A stretch of 64,000 nt of DNA, from the NCBI GenBank assembly GCA_016187945.1, contig JACPIT010000005.1, forward strand, positions 1,426,001 through 1,490,000, in the 5' to 3' direction. The notes under the pieces are model-generated. The model was not told where the DNA came from. It worked only from the letters and a program-made list of their open reading frames with translations, and searched no databases. The position numbers were made by a program, and so were the translations under genes. Shown here one piece after another: positions 56,607-64,000 of the stretch. Numbering within the stretch: the first letter of the stretch is position 1; each line of letters starts with the position of its first letter. This DNA comes from Opitutia bacterium. GTDB lineage: Bacteria; Verrucomicrobiota; Verrucomicrobiia; Opitutales; Opitutaceae.

Positions 56607-58991
56607 ATGCGTTTCCTGCCGGCCCGGCTTCTCGGACTGCTGCTTCTGCTTCCGGGAAGTCTGGCGCTCGCGGAGAACCTGATTTCCGTCCGCACGGAGA
56701 TGCTGCCTGCGCTGCCGGACGGCGCGGACGGGCGCGGTGTGTTGTTCGCGGCGGAGCAACCGACGCTCCTTCGCGCCACCCAGGCATGGCGGCTCGAAGG
56801 CCGCCCCGCGCGCTGGACGGCGATTCCGGCTCCCGCGCCGTTTTCCGGCGTCGTCGGCGCGATCGAGCACGGCACGAATCCGTTTCTGATTTCAGGGGAT
56901 CGGGGGCAGCCGGGGGCGGTTGAAGTCCGCGCCTGGCGCACCGCACTCGCGCTGCCCCCCTTGCCCGAGCGGCTGACGAGCGTCGCGGGCGCCGTCGCGG
57001 GCGACGCGTTGCATGTCGCCGGGACCGACGCGGCGGGCGCGGCCCGCCTGTTCGTCCTCACTCCCGGCGCGCCCGATGCCGCGTGGCGGAGCGCCGCCGC
57101 GTGGCCATCCGCCGGCGAGGCCCGCGGCGCCGCGGCGCAGGAAGGCGCGTTTTTCCTCGTCGTGCGCGAGGTGGCGGTGGACGGGCTCTGGCGATGGTCG
57201 ACGAAGGATGGCTGGGCGCGCCAAGGCACATTGCCCGGCCAACTCGTCGACGGCACCCTGCGCGCCGTCGGTCAGGCGCACCTGCTCTTCGCCGTGCATC
57301 GCGCGGGCGGCGCGGATCGGCTGGCGACATTTCATCTCGTGACTCGCTCGTTCGCGTTTCAAGGGGCGGACCTGCCGGGCCGGATCGAGCGCGGCGTGGC
57401 GTGGCGCAACGGCCTGTTGCTCGAATCGCGCGATGCGATGGGCGCCGCGGCGTTCGTGGGCTGCGAGCTGGACGGCAGCAAGCAACTGCTCCGGCCGCTC
57501 GATTGGGTGGCGCTCTTCGCCTACCTCGGCGGCATCGCGGCCATCGGCTACTGGTGCTACGTGCGCGAGAAGAAGCAGTCGACCGCGTCGTTCTTCGTCG
57601 GCGGCCGCTCGATCCCGTTCTGGGCCGCCGGCATCAGCCTCTACGCGTCGAACTCGAGTTCGATCGGCTACATCGCGACGACCGCGAAAGCCTACACGAC
57701 CAACTGGCAGTATTTTCTCGGCAACATCGTCAACGTGTTCGCGCTCGTTTTCGTCGCGCTCTGCATCGTGCCGCTGCTGCGGCGGCTCGAGCTGATGTCG
57801 GTGTTCACCTATCTCGACAAACGTTTCCACCGCTCCGTCCGCATGGCGGCGAGCGGCATGTGCATCCTGATGCACCTCGGCGGACGGATGAGTGTGATCC
57901 TCTTCCTGCCTTCGCTCGCGATTTCGACGGTCACCGGGCTCGATGTGATCTGGAGCATCCTGATGATGGGCGTCGTCACGATCGCCTACACCGCGCTCGG
58001 CGGCATGAAGGCCGTCATCTGGACCGACGTCGCGCAGGTGATCGTGAAGTTCGGCGGCCTGTTCTTCGCGCTCGGTTTCATCCTCTGGTCGCTCAAGGGC
58101 GGCTCGCGCGAGTTCCTCGCGGTCGCGGCGGCCGACGACAAGATGCGCCTCGTCGATTGGAGCTTCGATCTCACGAAGGCGACGATCTGGTGCTTCGTGT
58201 TTCTGCAACTGATGGAAACGGTGCTCACGTTTCCGAAAGACCAGGTGCTGATGCAGCGGGTCTTCGCCACGAAATCGGTCAAGGAGGCGGGGCGCTCCGT
58301 GTGGATTTTCGCCGCGCTCGTGCTGCCTGGCAGTCTCATTCTCTACCTGATCGGCACGGGACTGTATGTTTACTACCACAGCTTTCCCGAGCGCATGAAT
58401 CCGCTGCTGCCGAACGACGCGACGCTGCCGCTCTTCATTGCGGCCGAGTTGCCCGCCGGCGTCACCGGGCTCGTGCTGGCGGGCCTGTTCTCCGCCGCGA
58501 TGGGCACGCTCTCGAGCATCCTCAACAGCGTGTCGACGCTGGTGTCGGTGGATTTCTACGAACGCCTCGCCGCGAAGCCCGATCCGAAGACGAGCATCCG
58601 CATCGCCGAGTGGGTGACCGTGCTCGCCGGCCTCATCGGCATCGGCCTCGCGATCCTGCTCTCGCGTTTCAACATCAGCTCGTTCCTCGACGTCGCGCTC
58701 GAGCTGGCCGGCCTGTTCGGTGGCGCGTTCGGCGGCGCCTACACGCTCGGCATGTTCACCCGTCGCGCGAACTGGCAGGGCGTGCTCATCGGCATGGGCT
58801 TCAGCTTCGTCGCGACCTTCGCGGTCTGGCTCGGGAAACTCGTGCATCCGTTCCTCTATCTCGCGATCTCGATCCTCTTCTCGATCGTGGTGGGCTACGT
58901 CGCGAGCCTGTTCTACCCGCCGCCCGCGCCCGAATCCCTCAAGGGCCTCACCATCCTGCGCGAACCGGACGATGCGCGCGCCACGAGCTGA
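56607..58991 (+). CDS. Sodium:solute symporter (SSS) with N-terminal secreted propeller/Kelch-like domain
   Basis: Signal peptide, ~300 aa beta-rich repeats, then DWVALFAYLGGIAAIGYWCYVREKKQSTASFFVGGRSIPFWAAGISLYASNSSSIGYIATTAKAYTTNW...TYTALGGMKAVIWTDVAQV-type SSS core. Confidence 0.9.
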   Translation: MRFLPARLLGLLLLLPGSLALAENLISVRTEMLPALPDGADGRGVLFAAEQPTLLRATQAWRLEGRPARWTAIPAPAPFSGVVGAIEHGTNPFLISGDRGQPGAVEVRAWRTALALPPLPERLTSVAGAVAGDALHVAGTDAAGAARLFVLTPGAPDAAWRSAAAWPSAGEARGAAAQEGAFFLVVREVAVDGLWRWSTKDGWARQGTLPGQLVDGTLRAVGQAHLLFAVHRAGGADRLATFHLVTRSFAFQGADLPGRIERGVAWRNGLLLESRDAMGAAAFVGCELDGSKQLLRPLDWVALFAYLGGIAAIGYWCYVREKKQSTASFFVGGRSIPFWAAGISLYASNSSSIGYIATTAKAYTTNWQYFLGNIVNVFALVFVALCIVPLLRRLELMSVFTYLDKRFHRSVRMAASGMCILMHLGGRMSVILFLPSLAISTVTGLDVIWSILMMGVVTIAYTALGGMKAVIWTDVAQVIVKFGGLFFALGFILWSLKGGSREFLAVAAADDKMRLVDWSFDLTKATIWCFVFLQLMETVLTFPKDQVLMQRVFATKSVKEAGRSVWIFAALVLPGSLILYLIGTGLYVYYHSFPERMNPLLPNDATLPLFIAAELPAGVTGLVLAGLFSAAMGTLSSILNSVSTLVSVDFYERLAAKPDPKTSIRIAEWVTVLAGLIGIGLAILLSRFNISSFLDVALELAGLFGGAFGGAYTLGMFTRRANWQGVLIGMGFSFVATFAVWLGKLVHPFLYLAISILFSIVVGYVASLFYPPPAPESLKGLTILREPDDARATS

Positions 58992-59928
58992 TTTTCTTCG
59001 GCGTCTCGCGACCGCGGTTGCGTTCGCCCTCGCCGCGCTCGCGCTGCGGGCCGACGAGACGCCGGGGCAGGGAACGCTCGTCGAGGAAAGCTGTGCGTCC
59101 GCCGCGCTCGGTCACGCGCTGGGATTTCTCGTCTATCTGCCGGCGGGCTACGACGCCGCGCCCGCGCGCACTTATCCGACGCTCTATCTCCTGCACGGTC
59201 GCGGCGATTCGATGCAGGCCTGGCGGCAAGCGAAGCCGCTCCTCGACGCGCTGATCGCCGACGGAAAAATCCCGCCGCTGATCGCGGTCATGCCCGACGC
59301 GCCTTCGAGCCGGCGCGCCGGCTATTACGTCGATTCGCAATTTGCCGGCACGGACCAACTGCCGGCGGGCGAGGCTGTCGAAACCGCGCTCACGCGCGAC
59401 CTCATCGCTCACGTCGATCGCACCTACCGCACCCGCGCGGAGCGCGACGGGCGCGCCGTCGCCGGCTACTCGATGGGCGGCTACGGCGCGGCGCGATTTG
59501 CGTTCGCGCATCCGGAGCTTTTTGCGTCCGCGATCGTGCTGAGCCCTGCGCTCTACGAACCGCTGCCACCGGTCGACTCGAGTGCGCGCACCTTCGGCGC
59601 CTTCGGACGTGGCGCGGCCCGCTTCGACGAGGCGATCTACCGCGATCTCGCCGCGCCGTGGCTCGACGTGAAAAATGACGAGCGTCTCCCGCTGCGCCTG
59701 TTCATCGCCGTCGGCGACGACGAGCCGATCCGCGACGCGACCGGTGAAAGCCTCACGACCGACGCCGTGCGTTTCCACCAACATTGTCGCCGGCACCCGC
59801 AGGTGGAAGCCCAGCTCCGCGTGCTCGACGGCGGGCACGACTGGAAAGTCTGGCGCGCCGGTCTCGCCGCCGGTTTCGAGTGGTGTTGGTCCGTCGCGCG
59901 GGTCCAGGCGAACGAAACGCAGCGATAG
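58972..59928 (+). CDS. Secreted alpha/beta-hydrolase esterase (esterase D / feruloyl-esterase-like)
   Basis: ATG 58972; LGFLVYLPAGYDAAPARTYPTLYLLHGRGDSMQAW...VAGYSMGGYGAARFAFAHPELF...VLDGGHDWKVWR. Confidence 0.88.
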   Translation: MRAPRADFLRRLATAVAFALAALALRADETPGQGTLVEESCASAALGHALGFLVYLPAGYDAAPARTYPTLYLLHGRGDSMQAWRQAKPLLDALIADGKIPPLIAVMPDAPSSRRAGYYVDSQFAGTDQLPAGEAVETALTRDLIAHVDRTYRTRAERDGRAVAGYSMGGYGAARFAFAHPELFASAIVLSPALYEPLPPVDSSARTFGAFGRGAARFDEAIYRDLAAPWLDVKNDERLPLRLFIAVGDDEPIRDATGESLTTDAVRFHQHCRRHPQVEAQLRVLDGGHDWKVWRAGLAAGFEWCWSVARVQANETQR

Positions 59929-59956
59929 CGGTCGCGTTCTCGCCGCAACCTCCGGT

Positions 59957-62446
59957 TTACGGCTCGAACCGGAAGGTCGACGTTTGGGTCAGGCGCGCCG
60001 GGGACGTGTCCGTCGAAGTTACCGTGATCTGAACCGCGCCCGGTCTTCCCGTGGAGCGGAGGATCGCCAGCGCCCGGCCGCGAAACGTGGTCGTGTGCGA
60101 GTCCGTCAGCGAACCGACGGACGCCGGATCGCCGGTCCCGAACGCGCACAATTCCGCCTCGCCCGCGACTTCGATCGTGAGCGGCAGCGCGGCGTCCGGC
60201 ACGCGCGCGCCCGCAGCGTCGACCACGGAGATCGGCACGAAAATCAGCGCGGCGCGGTCCACGCGTCTGTGCGCCGGCTCGGGCTCGAGGCGCAGTTGCG
60301 CCGGCGCTCCGGTGGTGCGCAGCGATTTCGTGGCGAGCTCGCGTTGGCCGTCGAGCGCCGTCGCGGTGAGCGTGCCCGCGGACCACGGCACGGTGAAGCG
60401 CGCGGCGAGACCTTTCGCGGGATCGATGTCTTGTTCGCCGACGATCTTGCCGTCGAGTGCGAGGCGGACGCGCGGCGCGCGGCTGTAGACGGAAACTTGC
60501 AGCGGTTTTCCCTCCTGACCGGGCCAATTCCAGCTCGGCAACTCCGCCGGCCACCCCCACGAGCCGACTTTTTCTTTCTTCCCGGTCGGCACCGGCTCGT
60601 GCACGAGCAGCTCGATCGCGCTGCGCCGCCACACGACGTCACGATAAAGCGACTGCGGCTTCTTGTCGCCGATCACGTCGAGGTCGCCGCACCAGCTATT
60701 CCACACCGGCCACGGCTGATGCGCCGCGTCCTGTCCGTCGCCGACGATCGCGCTCGCGTCGACGTAGCCCGTGTGACCGATGCCGGACTCGCCGAGATAA
60801 TCCATCGCGCTCCAGACGAAATCGCCGATGACGAACGGCAGGCGCTCGACCGCGTTCCAGTTTTCCCAGGCCTCGTTCGGATACGACTCCGCGCCATACA
60901 TCACGCGACTCGGGTGCCGCAGGTGATCGCTCTCGTATTTCTGCCAGCGGTAGTTGTAGCCGCCGACGTCGAGGATGGAAAACGCCGCGTCGTTCAGCTC
61001 CCAGCGGTCGCCGACCGACGGATCTTCCCACAGCAAGTTGACCGACGCAGTCACGCCGCGGCGCGGATCCTCGCGATGCACCAGCTCCGCGAGTCGCCGG
61101 CCGATCGCGACGCCGGCCGGATTGAACCGCTCCGGAATCTCGTTGCCGATGCTCCAGAGGACGACCGACGGGTGGTTGAAATCGCGCGCGATCATCGTCG
61201 CGAGGTCGCGCTCGGCGTGCGTGTCGAAGTAGCGCTGGTAGCCGTTGCGCTTCTTCGGGAGCTGCCAGCTATCCGCGAACTCGTCGATGACGAGCATGCC
61301 TTCCTCGTCGCACGCTTCGAGAAACGCGATCGACGGCGGATTGTGCGCGGTGCGAATCGCGTTGAAGCCGTTCGCCTTCATCAAGCGCACGCGGCGACGC
61401 TCGGCGTCGGGAAACGCGCGCGCGCCGAGCAGGCCGTTGTCGTGATGAAGATTGCCTCCGCGCAGTTCGAGCGGCCGGCCGTTGAGGCGGAAACCGTGCT
61501 CCGCGTCGATCGCGACGGTGCGCACGCCGAAGCGCGTCGTCAGGTCGTCGATCGCGCGGCCATGCTCGCGGACGCGAAAATGCGCGCGGTAGAGCTGCGG
61601 TGTTTCCAGCGACCAGAGCTGCGCCTTGCTCAGCCACAACCAGGCGTTCGCCCACTCGGTGGCGGACGGGGCGAGCCGGAGCTGGCCGAGTTCGTGTCGC
61701 GTCGTCGTGCCGTCGGGCGCGGTCAATTCGAGTTCGAGGTCGGCATCGCGCGGGACGGCCCGTTCGTTGCACACCTGGACGCGCACGTGCACGCTGGCGC
61801 GGTCGTTCTGCGGATCGATCCAGATTGTGTCGACGCGCGCGCCCCACGTCGGAACGAACAGATCGTCGTGTCCGCGCAGCGTGACGCTGCGGTAGAGGCC
61901 CGAGCCGGAATACCAGCGGGAGTTGTTCTCGGGATTGGCGACGCGGATCGCGATCGTGTTCGGCTCGGGGCGCGGGCGGAGAAAACGGCCGATCTCCACG
62001 CGCGCGGGCACGTAGCCGTGCGGCTGAAAGGCCGCGTGCGTGCCGTTGACCCAGACATCGCACTCCTGCTGTGCGCCGTGGACGATCAACTCGAGTCCGC
62101 TGCCGGCCGGCCGCTCGGCATCGGTCAGCGTGCGTCGATACCAACCCACGCCGCCGCGCGCGTAGCCGACGTCGGAGCCGCTCGGGGCGTTGCGATCGTG
62201 CGGTCCGGCAACGCCGTCGGCGGCCGGCAAATCCTCGATGCTCCAGTCGTGCGGCAGATCCAGCGCGCGCCACGCCGAGTCGTCGAACTCGCGCGCTTCC
62301 GCGCCCGCGACGTCGCCGCGGTGGAAACGCCAGCCGAGGTCGAGCGCTTGTTCCGCAGCGATGGCACTGGCGGCGGAGAGCAAGAGCGAGGACGCGACGG
62401 CCAGGACAGGAAACGCGGGGAGGGGAGGCGTGCGGGGCGACAGCAT
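59957..62446 (-). CDS. GH2 beta-galactosidase-like enzyme, secreted
   Basis: ATG 62446 signal peptide; DLGWRFHRGDV...SAWRALDLPHDWSIE...GFNAIRTAHNPPSIAFLEACDEEGMLVIDEFADSW...HPSVVLWSIGNEIPERF. Confidence 0.92.
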   Translation of the reverse strand: MLSPRTPPLPAFPVLAVASSLLLSAASAIAAEQALDLGWRFHRGDVAGAEAREFDDSAWRALDLPHDWSIEDLPAADGVAGPHDRNAPSGSDVGYARGGVGWYRRTLTDAERPAGSGLELIVHGAQQECDVWVNGTHAAFQPHGYVPARVEIGRFLRPRPEPNTIAIRVANPENNSRWYSGSGLYRSVTLRGHDDLFVPTWGARVDTIWIDPQNDRASVHVRVQVCNERAVPRDADLELELTAPDGTTTRHELGQLRLAPSATEWANAWLWLSKAQLWSLETPQLYRAHFRVREHGRAIDDLTTRFGVRTVAIDAEHGFRLNGRPLELRGGNLHHDNGLLGARAFPDAERRRVRLMKANGFNAIRTAHNPPSIAFLEACDEEGMLVIDEFADSWQLPKKRNGYQRYFDTHAERDLATMIARDFNHPSVVLWSIGNEIPERFNPAGVAIGRRLAELVHREDPRRGVTASVNLLWEDPSVGDRWELNDAAFSILDVGGYNYRWQKYESDHLRHPSRVMYGAESYPNEAWENWNAVERLPFVIGDFVWSAMDYLGESGIGHTGYVDASAIVGDGQDAAHQPWPVWNSWCGDLDVIGDKKPQSLYRDVVWRRSAIELLVHEPVPTGKKEKVGSWGWPAELPSWNWPGQEGKPLQVSVYSRAPRVRLALDGKIVGEQDIDPAKGLAARFTVPWSAGTLTATALDGQRELATKSLRTTGAPAQLRLEPEPAHRRVDRAALIFVPISVVDAAGARVPDAALPLTIEVAGEAELCAFGTGDPASVGSLTDSHTTTFRGRALAILRSTGRPGAVQITVTSTDTSPARLTQTSTFRFEP

Positions 62447-62582
62447 GTGTGACGAGCGTGCGGAGTGGATCGGCGAAGACAATCCGCCGCTCGCGCGCAG
62501 CGAGTCATCGGACGCGCGAGCTTTCTGCGGCACGCGGCGAAATCGTGTCGCGCGGCGCGGCGAGATTGCTTCGATTGGTTGA

Positions 62583-64000
62583 ATGGATTCCCGCTCTGCG
62601 GTCGTTCGATTTTCGCCTCTCCGTTGCAGCTTCCGTGCGTGGTTCGGCACAGCGGCGCTCGCCTGCGCGTGCCTCGCGCCCGTCCCGGCGCGCGCGCTGT
62701 CGGTCGCGCACGTGACGACCAACGCGCGCGTCAACCCGCTCGGCATCGCGGCCGACGACGTTTCGTTTGCGTGGAGCGCGGCCGCCGAGGCGCGCGGCAC
62801 GGTCCAGCGCGCCTACCGCATCCGCGTCGGCGCGACGGAAGGCGGCGCCGAGGTGTGGGATTCCGGGCGTGTTGCGGCGGAGCGGCAGATCGACGTGGTG
62901 CTCCCGCGCTCGGTCCGGCTCGCCGCGGCGACGCGGTATTTCTGGCAGGTGAAAATCTGGGACGCGGCGGACCGCGAGAGCGACTGGAGTGCGCCTGCGT
63001 GGTTCGAGACGGCGCTGCTCTCGCCCGCCGACTGGACGGACGCGCGCTGGATCGCCGCTCCGCGCTCGAGCGCGGCGACGGAGGAGACGCCGCTCCCGCT
63101 GCTGCGCCGCGGATTCACGCTCGCAAAACCCGTGCAGAGCGCGCGGCTCTACGCTTCGGCGCGCGGCATCTATCAGCTCTCGCTCAACGGCCAGCGCGTG
63201 GGCGACCAGTTGCTCGCGCCCGGCTGGACCGACTACCCGCGCCGCACGCAGTTTCAAACCTACGACGTCACGCCGCTGTTGCGCCCCGACGAGAACGCGA
63301 TCGGCGCAATGCTCGCCGACGGCTGGTTCCGCGGCAAAGTCGGCCTGAACTGGAAAGCCGTTTACGGCGACACGCTCGCCGTCATCGCCAAGCTCCGCGT
63401 GACCTACGCCGACGGCACGAGCGAGGAATTCAACACCGATGCCGACTGGCGCGCCGCCGCCGGCCCATTCACCCGCGCGGACCTGCAAGACGGCGAGAGC
63501 TACGACGCGCGCGGCGAGCGCGCCGGGTGGGACCGGCCGGGTTTCGACGCTTCGACGTGGGCGCCGGTGACCGTGCTCTCCGACGGCGTCGGCGCCCTCG
63601 TGCCGCAGCCGGACGAACCGGTGCGCGCGACCGAGGTGCTGACCGCGCGCACGCGGAACACGCCCGCGCCTGGCGAATACGTCTACGATCTCGGCCAAAA
63701 CATGGTCGGTGTCGCGCGCGTGCGCCTCCGCGGCAAGGCCGGCCAGACCGTCCGGCTTCGTTATGCCGAGGAACTCTATCGCTCCGGCGAGCAGAGCGGC
63801 CGATTCTACACGGACAACTTCCGCACGGCGAAGGTGACGGACACCTACACGTTCGCGCGCGACGAGACGGTCGTCTATCAGCCGACGTTCACGCAGCACG
63901 GTTTCCGCTACGTCGAAATCACCGGGCTCGACACTCCGCCGGAAGCGGGCGACGTGCAGGGCATCGTGCTCGGTTCGGATTTGCCGAACACGGGAGACCT
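62583..64000 (+). CDS. GH78 alpha-L-rhamnosidase, N-terminal part (runs off the right edge)
   Basis: From ATG 62583: signal peptide, VAHVTTNARVNPLGIAADDVSFAWSAAAEARG...YQLSLNGQRVGDQLLAPGWTDYPRRTQFQTYDVTPLLRPDENAIGAMLADGWFRGKVG; open to the window end. Confidence 0.9.
   Translation, partial: MDSRSAVVRFSPLRCSFRAWFGTAALACACLAPVPARALSVAHVTTNARVNPLGIAADDVSFAWSAAAEARGTVQRAYRIRVGATEGGAEVWDSGRVAAERQIDVVLPRSVRLAAATRYFWQVKIWDAADRESDWSAPAWFETALLSPADWTDARWIAAPRSSAATEETPLPLLRRGFTLAKPVQSARLYASARGIYQLSLNGQRVGDQLLAPGWTDYPRRTQFQTYDVTPLLRPDENAIGAMLADGWFRGKVGLNWKAVYGDTLAVIAKLRVTYADGTSEEFNTDADWRAAAGPFTRADLQDGESYDARGERAGWDRPGFDASTWAPVTVLSDGVGALVPQPDEPVRATEVLTARTRNTPAPGEYVYDLGQNMVGVARVRLRGKAGQTVRLRYAEELYRSGEQSGRFYTDNFRTAKVTDTYTFARDETVVYQPTFTQHGFRYVEITGLDTPPEAGDVQGIVLGSDLPNTGD

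Noticed and set aside
59675-62452. 925 aa + strand ORF
   Set aside because: Shadow of the GH2 gene.
1-64000. CRISPR arrays, tRNA/rRNA genes, prophage or integrase genes
   Set aside because: No regularly spaced direct repeats, no recognisable tRNA/rRNA sequence and no integrase/transposase protein seen; a computational scan (tRNAscan, barrnap, minced) would be needed to exclude them formally.

Overview
High-GC bacterial chromosomal window. Gene families suggest Verrucomicrobia/Opitutaceae-like; this is inference, as no marker gene is present. Left part (minus strand, 1-6314) is a tightly overlapping operon: YceI, polyprenyl synthetase, MacB/LolD-like ABC exporter, divergent cbb3-like oxidase subunit I, CcoO-like di-haem cytochrome c, and an OmpR-type response regulator plus histidine kinase. 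It is followed by a TonB receptor / YfiR / CHASE8-like kinase / Rcp1-like regulator module (6707-11038) that converges on a second, paralogous multi-PAS kinase phosphorelay (11090-17018). Next come a glycerol-phosphate operon (AraM/EgsA-like glycerol-1-P dehydrogenase, GlpT-like transporter, NagD-like phosphatase, GlpD) and a SorC-type regulator. The rest is carbohydrate-utilisation islands: TonB receptors, GH3, GH78 (two), GH106, RhaT, an AraA/FucI-like isomerase, GH127, GH2, an esterase, an SSS transporter, ribokinase, LacI, and several secreted beta-propeller-like proteins. The strongest non-obvious signals are: (i) four perfect GCAAACGTTTGC palindromes marking a local LacI regulon at 47.8-59 kb; (ii) GTAG-headed REP-like double hairpins, one lying in-frame inside the GH106 gene; (iii) a YfiN-like sensor apparently rewired to a histidine kinase; (iv) a heme-copper-oxidase-like subunit that seems to lack a CuB histidine; (v) a TagC/phage-RBP-type beta-propeller in a rhamnosidase locus; (vi) fusions of a TIM-barrel-like domain with SUMF1 and of a propeller-like domain with an SSS transporter. 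No CRISPR array, rRNA, tRNA, prophage or transposase gene was recognised.
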